A stretch of 64,000 bases of DNA from assembly GCA_024742665.1 (NCBI GenBank), contig JANSYA010000004.1:186001-250000 (forward strand). Direction: 5' to 3'. Position numbers and translations under genes: made by a program. Under the pieces are notes generated by a model. That model had not been told where the DNA came from. It made no database searches and saw only the letters and a program-made list of their open reading frames with translations. Below are positions 17,953 through 26,810 of this stretch, piece by piece; the first letter of the stretch is position 1; each line of letters opens with the position of its first letter. The DNA comes from a bacterium. Its GTDB lineage: Bacteria > Spirochaetota > Leptospiria > Leptospirales > Leptonemataceae.

Positions 17953-20900
17953 CTACTGCTCCGCGCAGACCAATCGGGCCACAGTCACACCGCAGTTGTA
18001 ACCGCCGCCGGAGATCGCTCCAGTGCCCGTCACATAGGGATCCGAAATCCCTCCGCTACCGGCCGATGTGCTCGTCCAACCGGCACAGGTACCTCCGCCG
18101 CCGGTCGTTCGCCAGTCGGCGAAGAAATTTGTAAAGGCCCGTGGTCCGCCGGTCGCAAAGGCCGTCGTCAACGGAAAGCTGAAGACGCGCCCGCCGGTCG
18201 TGGTGCCAATCGTCGCGTTGTCATCTGCGCGATAGTACGTCATATTCGCATACAACACCCAGTCCACGCCCTCGTCTACGGTGCAATTGCTGCTGGTGCA
18301 GGCAATTCGAGTGGGCGGAAAGCTGGCGTTGCCCTGAGCGAGCAGCGCCTTCCAGGTTCCGGGATAACCGCGCGTTGCGGCTTCGGCAGTACAATTCGCG
18401 TCGGCCCCCGCCGTACCGCCCAGGGCACCGCCCAGCCACTGACCGCTGGTCGTATAAATTCGCCGGGTTTCGTTGTCCCAGTTCACGACGCTGACGTCTG
18501 CCGGGTTCGCCGAAGTATATCCCGAGCCGTCGCTGCCCGTCGGCGTCGCCGTAACAATCGAATAAGTGATATTACCGTCAACAGCGCCGTCGTCGACGCC
18601 GGTCACGGTCACGTTCTTCGGCGTGTTCCAGTCCCCGGCGTTAAAGGATACGGACGCACCGACGGTGCCCTCGGAAGTATCGCTGCTGCTGAGGCCGATA
18701 TTCACCGTGCCCGTGGGTTCGGAGGTGAGACTGACGCTGAAGCTCGCCGTGCCCCCGAGTTCGGTCGTGCCGCGGTTGATCCCCGAGATAGTATAGCCGA
18801 CGCTATCGTCGTCGTTGTTCGTAACGTTCACGGTCGTATTCACGCCGGTATAGCTCGTTTCGGTACTGGTGCCGCCGCTCACCGAAATCGTATAGCCGAT
18901 ATTGCCGTCGGCGACGTCGTCGTTTTGAGGCGTAACGGAAACAGTCTTGAACGTGGTCCAATCCCCGCTATTCCAGGAAAGCGAGCCGCTGACCGTGCCT
19001 TCGCTCGTATCGTTGCTGACGAAAGTCGCCGTAATTATATTGCCGCCCGCCGGCTGCGTGTTGGGACGCATTGTGAAATCCACAGCACCCCCGCCTTCCG
19101 AAGTGGTGACGGGCACGCTGGAAAAGCTGAAGCCCGCGGTATCGTCGTCGCCGTGATTCCCGTTCACGGTCTGGACGCCCAGTCCCGAGTACGTGGCTTC
19201 CGTGCTCGCGCCGGGATTCAGATTGATCGTATAGCCGATCGTGCCGTCGGTTAAGCTATCATCGACCGGAGTGACCGTAACGGTTTTCGCAGTCGTCCAG
19301 TCGGCATTTGTCCAGGAGAGATTCGCCGGCGAAACCGTAACTTCTGTCGTATCCGAACTGGAAATCGCAAGCTGGACGTTATTGCCGCCCATCGGTTCCG
19401 TCTGTGGACGAACGGTAAACTGCACCGCGGCGCCGCCTTCGGTGGTCGTCAAAGGCGTGCCGGTAAATACAAAGCCGGCCGCGTCGTCGTCGTTGGTGGT
19501 CGCGTTCACAGTTGATGCGCCCAGGCCGGCATACGCAGCCTCGGTGCTCGCCGCGGGATTGATATTGATCGTATAGCCCACGCTGCCGTCCGTGAGATTG
19601 TCGTCGACCGGCGTGACGGTAACACTCTTCGCAGTCGTCCAGTCGGCGTTGCTCCAGGTGATATTCGAAGGCGAAACGGAACCTTCGCTCGTATCATTGC
19701 TGCTGATGGCGACGCTGACGATCATACCCGGCGCCGGCTCGGTTTGCGGACGCAGAGTAAAATTCGAGCTCGTGCTGTTTTCCTGCGTTGTAACCGGCGT
19801 GCCGGTATGGATGAAGCCGGCCGTATCGTTATCATTGTGCGTAACATTCACGGACTGCACGCCCAGAGCGCTATAGCCGGTCGCCGTGCTCGCCGCGGGG
19901 TCCACGCTGATCGTAAAGTTCTGGGCGCCGTCGGTTAAGTTATCGTCAACAGGAGTTACGGTGACGGTCTTGGCCGTCGTCCAGTCCGCGTTGTTCCAGC
20001 TGATATTCGCCGGGCTTACGGTAACTTCCGAAGTATCATTACTGACAATGCTGACGCTCACAAGGTTGCCGCCGGCGGGCTGCGTATTCGGTTGGATCGT
20101 AAAATTCTGCGCCGCGCCGCCTTCCACGCTCGTAACCGGAGCGCCGACGAATGTTAGACCCGGCGAATCGTCGTCTGTATTTGTGACCGCCACGTCGTCC
20201 GGATCGATAGCGGCGTAGCCGGTCGTATCCAGCGTGCTGCCGGCGTTCAAAGTGATGCTGAGCGAAAAGCTCTGCGGGCCGTCGATCAATGCGTCGTCGA
20301 CTCCGGTCACATTTACGGGCTGCGGCGTATTCCAGTTGCCGGCGTTAAAACTCAGGCTGGTCTGATCGACTGTCGCCTCCGTCGTATCGGGATTGGCTAT
20401 GTCGATGACGACAGTGTTGTCCGGCTCGGTATTCAGCACGACCGTGAAGGGAACCGTTGTCGCGCCTTCCGAAACGGTCAGCGACGGCAGGCTCACCGTG
20501 GCTCCGGGCTGATCGTCGTCGGAATTGATTATGGTAATGTCGGTCGGGTCGATATCCGTATAGCCACTCGTGTCGCTGGTGCCGCTGTTTAGAGTCAGCA
20601 AGAGCTGGACGGTCTGATTGCCATCGGCGACGGCATCGTCAACGCCCCAGATCGTAACCTGCTGCGGGACAGCCCAGGTATCGGGCGTAAAGCTCAGACT
20701 CGCAGTCGGGCAATAGGCCTCGGTCGCATCCGAAACCGCAAGGTCCACGACCACATCGCCGTCCGGGGCGGCGTTCAACCGCAGATCGAATACGGCCGCG
20801 GAGCCGCCTTCGTTGACGGTCAAATTCACCGTGCTGCTCGTAAATCCCGGCGACGCAATGCCCAGGCCGCCGGCCAGAAAAGCCAGCGTGGTGACGTCGT

Positions 20901-21003
20901 TTGCGGAATCATCCGGCGCGCCGGTGATTCCAACCAGGGGATGCTCATACCAGCAGCCGCTGAAAATCAGCCCCGGTATTATTAAAAGCAATACACGTCT
21001 CAT
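17953..21003 (-). CDS. Surface lipoprotein with seven Calx-beta-like repeats and a DUF1554-type C-terminus
   Basis: Predicted outer-surface lipoprotein of 1016 residues. The ATG at 21003 gives a textbook lipoprotein signal (MRRVLLLIIPGLIFSGC); an upstream TTG at 21030 would add nine residues ahead of it and is less likely. Seven repeats of about 105-115 residues follow, each with an E-G-G segment, a Trp in 'W(N/T)T(P/A)K', a 'VTPVDDxLxDG' turn and a closing N-D-D-D, as in Calx-beta/immunoglobulin-like sandwiches with acidic calcium-binding loops. The last about 180 residues (RRIYTTSGQWLGGALGGTAG onward, several Cys) match the DUF1554 domain of Leptospira surface proteins, a lectin-like fold. 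A role in adhesion or matrix binding is inference. Repeats 3-5 are most alike, suggesting recent internal duplication. Confidence 0.85.
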   Translation of the reverse strand: MRRVLLLIIPGLIFSGCWYEHPLVGITGAPDDSANDVTTLAFLAGGLGIASPGFTSSTVNLTVNEGGSAAVFDLRLNAAPDGDVVVDLAVSDATEAYCPTASLSFTPDTWAVPQQVTIWGVDDAVADGNQTVQLLLTLNSGTSDTSGYTDIDPTDITIINSDDDQPGATVSLPSLTVSEGATTVPFTVVLNTEPDNTVVIDIANPDTTEATVDQTSLSFNAGNWNTPQPVNVTGVDDALIDGPQSFSLSITLNAGSTLDTTGYAAIDPDDVAVTNTDDDSPGLTFVGAPVTSVEGGAAQNFTIQPNTQPAGGNLVSVSIVSNDTSEVTVSPANISWNNADWTTAKTVTVTPVDDNLTDGAQNFTISVDPAASTATGYSALGVQSVNVTHNDNDTAGFIHTGTPVTTQENSTSSNFTLRPQTEPAPGMIVSVAISSNDTSEGSVSPSNITWSNADWTTAKSVTVTPVDDNLTDGSVGYTININPAASTEAAYAGLGASTVNATTNDDDAAGFVFTGTPLTTTEGGAAVQFTVRPQTEPMGGNNVQLAISSSDTTEVTVSPANLSWTNADWTTAKTVTVTPVDDSLTDGTIGYTINLNPGASTEATYSGLGVQTVNGNHGDDDTAGFSFSSVPVTTSEGGGAVDFTMRPNTQPAGGNIITATFVSNDTSEGTVSGSLSWNSGDWTTFKTVSVTPQNDDVADGNIGYTISVSGGTSTETSYTGVNTTVNVTNNDDDSVGYTISGINRGTTELGGTASFSVSLTSEPTGTVNIGLSSSDTSEGTVGASVSFNAGDWNTPKNVTVTGVDDGAVDGNITYSIVTATPTGSDGSGYTSANPADVSVVNWDNETRRIYTTSGQWLGGALGGTAGADANCTAEAATRGYPGTWKALLAQGNASFPPTRIACTSSNCTVDEGVDWVLYANMTYYRADDNATIGTTTGGRVFSFPLTTAFATGGPRAFTNFFADWRTTGGGGTCAGWTSTSAGSGGISDPYVTGTGAISGGGYNCGVTVARLVCAEQ

Positions 21004-21178
21004 TCCCTGTGTTACGTCCTCAAATCCCAAACTCTAACTATGTGGTCGGAGTTGGATCTGTAAGGCCACCCAAATTCGGAATACTCCGGGTTCCCTTACA
21101 ATTAACTCATCAGACGAGAATTCTTGAATGTTACAGAGGTATTAACAATTTGTTTGAAAAAAAAATGAACATCTCCAC

Positions 21179-21985
21179 TCACTCCAGTTTCACCTGGACC
21201 GCGGTCTTCAAATACGCGTAAAATTCAGCAAAGCGCGCGTCGACATAGAGGGGCACCTGGCCAATCATCTCCAGGTGTTTGAGAAAGCGCATCTCGCCGG
21301 AACCGCCCATAAACCGGGTTTGCAGCATATAAACGGCCTCAAAGTCGGTAAAATTCAAGTATGCGAACGGAAACTGCTGTGGCTGTCCGGACATCGAATG
21401 GACCAGCGCGCTGACGGTGACGGCCGATATGTCCCTCAGAGGAATGCAATAATAGAATTTCTTGTGCAGATAGCGCTGCAGATGGGGATGAAACATGTCT
21501 TCCCCGGGAATCCGGGAGTCAATCAGCGAGCGATCGACCAGCAGCTCCGCCTCATCCAACTGAACCTCCTGCCCGTTATAGGCTCGAAAACCGAAGTTCT
21601 TGAAGAAATTGATCAGCATCAGAACCAGCACGGCGATGCCCACCAGGCCGTAGGCCATCGTCATGATCCGGCCAAACCAGGCGAAGTCTTCCCATCCAGC
21701 CACCAGGGCGCTCAGGCTCAAGGTCAGTCCAAACAGAAGCGCCAGAGACAGGGCAATCACACAGCCCGGCCGGCGATTGTTGGCCCGGGCGGCAAGCACG
21801 AGGCGCCGCTCGTACGGACGAAACTGCGCCTCCCGCTGCGAAACCCGGTACCGGGACGCCCGCCGGGGGCGGCGAAGCCAGAAGTACGGGAGAGCCAGCG
21901 CTGCGCCGAGACATATGAGGCCGAGCAAGACCCCGAAACCGGCCCACAGCAATTGTATGGCGATATTCTCCGGCGAAATCATCAA
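21179..21985 (-). CDS. Unknown membrane protein, 268 residues
   Basis: No known family recognised. Predicted membrane segments lie at about residues 10-35 (LLWAGFGVLLGLICLGAALALPYFW), 75-97 (CVIALSLALLFGLTLSLSALVAG) and 105-128 (TMAYGLVGIAVLVLMLINFF); a basic Arg-rich loop separates the first two. The C-terminal about 140 residues form a soluble, presumably cytoplasmic domain with a PH-like feel (YYCIPLRDISAVTVSALV, LNFTDFEAVYMLQTRFMGG), which may sense or bind something at the membrane. It ends 175 bp upstream of the repeat lipoprotein on the same strand; that gap is AT-rich and probably holds a separate promoter. Start ATG-ATG at 21985 is the natural choice. Confidence 0.7.
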   Translation of the reverse strand: MMISPENIAIQLLWAGFGVLLGLICLGAALALPYFWLRRPRRASRYRVSQREAQFRPYERRLVLAARANNRRPGCVIALSLALLFGLTLSLSALVAGWEDFAWFGRIMTMAYGLVGIAVLVLMLINFFKNFGFRAYNGQEVQLDEAELLVDRSLIDSRIPGEDMFHPHLQRYLHKKFYYCIPLRDISAVTVSALVHSMSGQPQQFPFAYLNFTDFEAVYMLQTRFMGGSGEMRFLKHLEMIGQVPLYVDARFAEFYAYLKTAVQVKLE

Positions 21986-22079
21986 CAGTCAGCACCAGCC
22001 TCAGGTACTCCCCACCGCACAAAGCGGGTCAAACCTCTTTTGGAAATGATTCCCGTCAGGGAGGTCGCCAGGAATAAAA

Positions 22080-22097
22080 TGAGTGACCGCTCACTCA
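22080..22097. promoter_or_regulatory. TetR-type operator, copy 1
   Basis: TGAGTGACCGCTCACTCA is an 18-bp palindrome with 16 of 18 matching positions, of the TGAGTGA/TCACTCA type common for TetR regulators. It lies 63 bp before the start of the metallo-hydrolase gene that precedes a tetR gene. Confidence 0.75.
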
Positions 22098-22099
22098 AA

Positions 22100-22117
22100 T
22101 GATTGACTGCTCACTCA
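22100..22117. promoter_or_regulatory. TetR-type operator, copy 2
   Basis: TGATTGACTGCTCACTCA repeats the first operator with changes in its left half. The two sites are exactly 20 bp apart, about two helical turns, so two dimers would bind on the same DNA face. Confidence 0.7.
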
Positions 22118-22160
22118 GCCTGGCTTTTCGTGACCTCCGCTTTGAATCAGGACGGATAGC

Positions 22161-23417
22161 ATGCATACAGACCAAAACCATCAGACCCCGACAGGCCAAC
22201 GCACGGGAGCGCTCCGCAGACTGTCGCCTCGTGCGCTGGCCTCAGCCCTGGCGGCGGGAACGCTGCTTTTGAGCCTGGCGGGCTGCCAGTCCGATACGGC
22301 CGCGGAACGCACGGCGGCCGTGCAGCGCGAGCAGCGCATGCAATCCTCCCCCAACTGGAAAGACGGCGTCTTCTTCAACGTTCTCCCGGAAGAAAGCAAC
22401 GTCGGCTTCACCACCACCCTGCGCTTTTTCTTCGGGGGCGCCGACAACCGCGAACCCGAAACGCCGCCGCCGTTTCTGCAGCGCACGGCCGCCGATTTTA
22501 CGCAGCCGCCGGCCAGTGGACTTCGCATCACCTGGCTCGGCCACTCGACGCTGCTACTCGAAGTCGACGGACGCCGCTTATTGCTCGATCCGATTTTCAG
22601 CAAACGGGCCTCGCCCTTTTCTTTTGCGGGCCCGGCCCGTTTTCATCCGACTCCGCTGCCGAAGTCTGAAATCCTGAAGATGCAAATCGACGCGGTGCTG
22701 ATCTCCCACGATCACTACGACCATCTCGACGAAGAAACCATCCGCTGGATTTCCGAAAGCGGAGTGCGCTTTCTGGTGCCCCTGGGAGTCGGCGCGCATC
22801 TTCAGAGCTGGGGCGTGGCTGCAGATCAGATTACCGAGCTCGATTGGTGGGAAGAGTATACGATCGAAGACCTGCGACTGGTCGCGACTCCCGCGCGGCA
22901 CTTTTCCGGCCGCGGCCTGACCGACCGCGATACCACCCTCTGGACGAGCTGGTCGATTCTGGGACCGCAGCACCGGGTCTTCTTCAGCGGCGACACCGCG
23001 CTCTTTCCCGGCTTTCGCGAAATCGGCAAACGCTTCGGCCCCTTCGATCTGACGATGATGGAAGTCGGAGCTTATAACAAAGACTGGCCCGATGTGCATA
23101 TGGGGCCCGAGCAGGCGGTGAAAGCGCACGAGATGGTTCGCGGCGAAGTGTTGCTTCCCGTACACTGGGGCACCTTCAATCTGGGGCTGCACGCCTGGAC
23201 CGAACCGATCGAACGGACCCTGGTCGCCGCCGAAAAACGCGGCGTGCGCGCGTTGACGCCGCGGCCCGGTGAAAGCATAGAACCAACGGACCGGCCCGGC
23301 GAAGTCGTGCGCTGGTGGCCTGAGGTTGACTGGCGCACAGCGGAAAGCGCGCCCGTCAATTCGACCGGACTCGCACCCGAAGACCGGGCCGATTTCGAAG
23401 AAGTCGCGGCCGATTAA
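22161..23417 (+). CDS. Metallo-beta-lactamase-fold lipoprotein (UlaG/NAPE-PLD-like)
   Basis: Predicted membrane-anchored metal-dependent hydrolase of 418 residues. A twin-arginine-like basic start and hydrophobic segment lead to the lipobox LSLAGC. The core has the metal-binding motif SHDHYDHLD (about 183-191), preceded by WLGHSTLLLEVDG and LLLDPIFSKRASPF, then a conserved FSGDT and a late VHWGTFNLGLH. These are the hallmarks of the UlaG / N-acyl-phosphatidylethanolamine phospholipase D-like branch, so a phosphodiester or lipid substrate is plausible but unproven. AGGA lies 8 bases before the ATG. It shares an operon with the TetR gene 49 bp downstream and sits behind two operators, so it is probably induced by a TetR ligand. 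Confidence 0.85.
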   Translation: MHTDQNHQTPTGQRTGALRRLSPRALASALAAGTLLLSLAGCQSDTAAERTAAVQREQRMQSSPNWKDGVFFNVLPEESNVGFTTTLRFFFGGADNREPETPPPFLQRTAADFTQPPASGLRITWLGHSTLLLEVDGRRLLLDPIFSKRASPFSFAGPARFHPTPLPKSEILKMQIDAVLISHDHYDHLDEETIRWISESGVRFLVPLGVGAHLQSWGVAADQITELDWWEEYTIEDLRLVATPARHFSGRGLTDRDTTLWTSWSILGPQHRVFFSGDTALFPGFREIGKRFGPFDLTMMEVGAYNKDWPDVHMGPEQAVKAHEMVRGEVLLPVHWGTFNLGLHAWTEPIERTLVAAEKRGVRALTPRPGESIEPTDRPGEVVRWWPEVDWRTAESAPVNSTGLAPEDRADFEEVAAD

Positions 23418-23466
23418 ATCCAGGCCGCGAAAGCAAGGCTGCCCGCGACCAGACAACCCGACGCGA

Positions 23467-24102
23467 ATGGATCCCAACAAACGAAACAAATTAATCGCCA
23501 GCGCGATCGAACTCTGCGCCGAACGCGGCATCCATTCCGCGAGTACGAATCATATCGCGAAGGCGGCGGGCGTAGCGGCGGGCACCCTCTTTACGTACTT
23601 CGCGACGAAAGAAGAGCTGATCCAGGCCGTGTATCTGGAATGCAAGTCGGAGTTGATCGAGGCGATGCAGGCGGAACTGACGCCGATCGATTCCCCGGCG
23701 TCGGGCCAGGCTCAGAAAGCCGACCCGCGAACGGAGTTTCAAAATTTTTTGCGTCACGTCTGGTCTCGCGCGCTGGAGTGGGGCCTGGCTCGACCGACGC
23801 GGCACAAATTCTTGCGCCAGTTCGGCCAGCTGCCCGAAGCGGAACGCTGCAGCCCGGAAGTCACGGCGCTCCTGGAAACGGAGATGCACTTCTTTTACAC
23901 CGCCATCGATCGCGCGCAGGCGAGCGGCGCCATGATTCCCGTCGATCGGGAGTACATGAGCCTGCTCTTCGGCGCCTGGTTCGACGCGACCCTGGACTTT
24001 CTGCGCCGCCTGCCTGCCGCGGATCGTCCGGCGGCCGTTCAAACCAGCTTCGGCCTGCTCTGGCGCACGGTCGCCGTCGATCCGGGCCCGGACTCCAAAT
24101 AA
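23467..24102 (+). CDS. TetR-family transcriptional regulator
   Basis: Repressor-type protein of 211 residues. The N-terminal helix-turn-helix is typical: RNKLIASAIELCAERGIHSA, then TNHIAKAAGVAAGTLFTYFA and TKEELIQAVY. The C-terminal ligand-binding domain is helical with no recognisable specificity. I chose the ATG at 23467 because the protein then begins right at the DNA-binding domain; an open frame runs back to 23326 and overlaps the previous gene, but that extension reads like the shadow of it. The ribosome binding site is weak. Located directly after the metallo-hydrolase gene, it probably represses both by binding the two operators at 22080-22117. Confidence 0.9.
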   Translation: MDPNKRNKLIASAIELCAERGIHSASTNHIAKAAGVAAGTLFTYFATKEELIQAVYLECKSELIEAMQAELTPIDSPASGQAQKADPRTEFQNFLRHVWSRALEWGLARPTRHKFLRQFGQLPEAERCSPEVTALLETEMHFFYTAIDRAQASGAMIPVDREYMSLLFGAWFDATLDFLRRLPAADRPAAVQTSFGLLWRTVAVDPGPDSK

Positions 24103-24236
24103 AAGTCCGCGTCGGCAGCCCGTGAACTCGCATCGCTTTGCCGGGACCGCCGGCCGTGCAGGACGACGGCGCGGCTCTATTTCCTGCTTGCCCGAGCGCG
24201 CCGCGAACGATCCTCTGCAGTTCGAGGCTCGATTGA

Positions 24237-26351
24237 ATGTCCCTGAAGGATTACGCTGATTCCCATCCCCGGCTGACGAAGATTCTACTGCGCACACTGT
24301 TTGCGGCCGGCATCTACGCTCTGTTCAGCTTTAGCGCGGGACTGCAAACCAGCAGTCGCGAGTATTCGATTCCGGTCGTGCTCGAAGTCACCGATTCGGC
24401 GATCGGCGGCGGCGTGCAGCGCGTGCTGGGCCTTTCGAACAAAGGTCGACCGGTGGCCTTTGCGCGGCGAGGCGATCTCTGGGTTTCGCCTCAGGAGCTC
24501 CTGACCCATGTCTTTCTGATCTTACCCGCCGATCGCGTGACGGGTCCCGCAGCCCTGGCCCTGGAACGCGCCCTGCGAGTGACCGTCAACGACGAGGAGC
24601 TGACAGTGGAACGCCGCGGGGCGACGCCCGTGCCCGATCCGCCTGGCTCGGTCGCCCTGGAACTTAAAATTGAACGCGACGAACTGCCCTGGCTGAGTCT
24701 GGCCGGCACTGCCGCGCTCATGAATTCCCAGCCGGCCGGTCTCATCTTTCTGCGGTCCTTTGGTCTGGCGGCCTTCGTCGCGCTGCTCGGGATCGCCGCC
24801 TTTCTATCTCTGCGGGGAAACAACCACGAACGCATCGCGGCGTGGCTGGGGGGGCTGCACCGCCTCCGCCCGCCGGCCTTCGCGCCGGTCGCATTGCTGA
24901 TCGCCGCCTACGGACTCTTCGTCGTCAGCATGCTTTCGTTCGCGCTGCATATGACGCCGCATGAGTTGAGCCGCATCTATTATAAAGCGGACATGCTGGG
25001 CCTGCCCTCGAATTTTCACCAGCTGTTCGGCCCGCAAATCAACGGCTGGTTCATGTCGCCGGCCCCGTATTATTTTCCCGACACGGTGCTCTATTTCGCG
25101 CTCTATCCTCTGCTTGGACTGCAGTGGGCGACCATGGCCTACGGTTTTTTGCAAACGATCGCTTTGCTCGCCATGACGCAGATCTTGCTGAAGATTCTGT
25201 ATCCTCGCTGCGGAAAGATCGGCCACGCCTGGCTGGTGTTGGCCTACGCCGCCGTCTTTATATTCGGCCACACCGTCATCGCCTTCGAAGCCTTCGCGAA
25301 CTACTTCTTCATGAACGTGCATCACGCCGGGGCGCTATTTGCTACGATGCTGGCCATTATCTTCGCGCTGCTCTATCTACGGGACTCGCGCCTCCGCCAT
25401 GTGGTGATTTTCTTTTTCGTCGTCGCCCTGGGCGCGCTATCGGATAAATTGCTGGTGGTCAGCCTGGTCCTGCCCCTGTCCAGCGCCGGACTGCTCTTGT
25501 TTTCCGGGAAGCGCTTTCGCCGCCCGACGATCCTGCTGCTGGTCGCAATGTATGCGGCGACGGTCGTCGGCTTCGCGCTGGATCATCTCACGTACGCACT
25601 GCTGCCCGCGATTCCGAAAAATCTACCGGTGCAGCAGCCGCCCCTGGAAGCGCTGAAAGTTCTCGTCGATTCTCTGAGCGCTCCGCCGACCGGAATCTAT
25701 TTTTTCATAACTGTGCTCGCGACGGCCTTCGCGCTGCGAGCCTGGCTGATGGAAACCCGGCCGGCCGGGAATCCAATCCGCGGACTCTTCTTTCTGTTCG
25801 CTGTCGCCTGCATGATCGCGGCCTGGATCCTACCGCCCCTCACCGTCGGCACGGCTTTGCGTTATACTCTGCACGCCTGCTGGCTGGCCGCCATCGTTTT
25901 GATATTACCGGCGAGCGTCCGGGCCGACCGCAGCATCCTGCAAACGACGGTGATCGGCTCCGGACTGCTGCTCTTCTGGCTGGCGGTCGGCACCGGCGCA
26001 CAAACCTTCACCCCGAGCGGGTGGGCTCGCATCAGCGACTACCGGGCGCCCCTGGCGGCCTGCGCCGACGAACAAACGCCGCCGGCGGAATTGATTTTCG
26101 CGGAGTACGAGGCCCTGCGCCATCTCCAGTTCTTTTCAGAGCGAGACTGGCAAATCCACCCGTACGGAACCATGGCGATCGAAGCGGCCCTGCTCAAATC
26201 TCCGGAAAACGGCAGGCCCCGCGCGGTGGCCTGGCTCGTATCCGCCGGCCTGGCGGACTCGATCGCCGCGACTCTTGGCCCGCCGCGCTTTCGTAAAGAA
26301 TGTCCGGCGCAGCACGTCTTCGTGCTGTACGGGCGAACGGAAAGTGATTGA
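24237..26351 (+). CDS. Polytopic membrane protein, possible GtrC-like glycosyltransferase
   Basis: A 704-residue integral membrane protein. One hydrophobic segment near residues 16-33 is followed by a soluble domain of about 130 residues, presumably periplasmic, and then about ten membrane segments from residue 165 onward. The short soluble tail (HLQFFSERDWQIHPYG and after) follows the last helix. I find no clear GT-C aspartate motif. Its place immediately before gtrA- and gtrB-like genes, with the same strand and tight spacing (the next ORF can begin at the stop), matches the third, variable gene of three-gene gtr clusters, which encodes the transferase that moves the sugar to its acceptor in the periplasm. 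Function is therefore inferred from context only. Confidence 0.65.
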   Translation: MSLKDYADSHPRLTKILLRTLFAAGIYALFSFSAGLQTSSREYSIPVVLEVTDSAIGGGVQRVLGLSNKGRPVAFARRGDLWVSPQELLTHVFLILPADRVTGPAALALERALRVTVNDEELTVERRGATPVPDPPGSVALELKIERDELPWLSLAGTAALMNSQPAGLIFLRSFGLAAFVALLGIAAFLSLRGNNHERIAAWLGGLHRLRPPAFAPVALLIAAYGLFVVSMLSFALHMTPHELSRIYYKADMLGLPSNFHQLFGPQINGWFMSPAPYYFPDTVLYFALYPLLGLQWATMAYGFLQTIALLAMTQILLKILYPRCGKIGHAWLVLAYAAVFIFGHTVIAFEAFANYFFMNVHHAGALFATMLAIIFALLYLRDSRLRHVVIFFFVVALGALSDKLLVVSLVLPLSSAGLLLFSGKRFRRPTILLLVAMYAATVVGFALDHLTYALLPAIPKNLPVQQPPLEALKVLVDSLSAPPTGIYFFITVLATAFALRAWLMETRPAGNPIRGLFFLFAVACMIAAWILPPLTVGTALRYTLHACWLAAIVLILPASVRADRSILQTTVIGSGLLLFWLAVGTGAQTFTPSGWARISDYRAPLAACADEQTPPAELIFAEYEALRHLQFFSERDWQIHPYGTMAIEAALLKSPENGRPRAVAWLVSAGLADSIAATLGPPRFRKECPAQHVFVLYGRTESD

Positions 26352-26395
26352 GACGGCGGCGAAGGCTTCGAGAGTGGTTCAGCTCAGTGTGTTCT

Positions 26396-26806
26396 ATGCT
26401 TCCACCCGATCAACAGCCCGCAGCGCCGCTCTCGTCCCGTTTTCAGGAGCTCTTTCGCTTCGGCGTCACAGGGGTCATCAACACACTGACGCATACCCTG
26501 ACCTTCGTTTTTCAAGTCGAGCTGCTGCAGATCGATCCCCTGATCGCGTCGGTGCCGGCCTTTTGCCTGGCGGTCATTACCAGCTACACTTTGAATCGCA
26601 ATTGGGTCTTTCAGAACCCGGGCGATCACATGGGCCAGTTCACGCGCTTTTTTCTGGTGGCATTCAGCGGACTGGGCATTAACCTGCTGGTAATGTACGT
26701 TTGCCTGGAATGGTTTCACCTGCACTATCTGGTGAGCCTGGCGGTTACGGTATTCATTCTCGCGGCCTGGAGCTACGGCCTGAACAAATTCTGGACCTTT
26801 AAGTAA
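26396..26806 (+). CDS. gtrA: GtrA-family flippase-like membrane protein
   Basis: Small four-helix membrane protein of 136 residues. GtrA-family hallmarks are present: FRFGVTGVINTLTHTLTF at the first helix, TSYTLNRNWVFQ after the second, FLVAFSGLGINLLVMYV, and the C-terminal GLNKFWTFK. The family is thought to help flip undecaprenyl-phosphate-linked sugars across the cytoplasmic membrane. The ATG at 26396 places the start just before the family domain; a TTG at 26348 overlapping the previous stop would add an Arg-rich extension and is less likely. Five bases separate it from the glycosyltransferase gene downstream. Confidence 0.85.
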   Translation: MLPPDQQPAAPLSSRFQELFRFGVTGVINTLTHTLTFVFQVELLQIDPLIASVPAFCLAVITSYTLNRNWVFQNPGDHMGQFTRFFLVAFSGLGINLLVMYVCLEWFHLHYLVSLAVTVFILAAWSYGLNKFWTFK

Positions 26807-26810
26807 AACT

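Noticed and set aside
17668-19254. 528-codon plus-strand open frame
   Set aside because: From about 17953 on it is opposite the repeat lipoprotein and reads as its shadow; only the first about 50 codons look membrane-like and are described as a remnant.
22578-23531. 317-codon minus-strand open frame
   Set aside because: Opposite the metallo-hydrolase gene with its intact motifs; no domain and no ribosome binding site.
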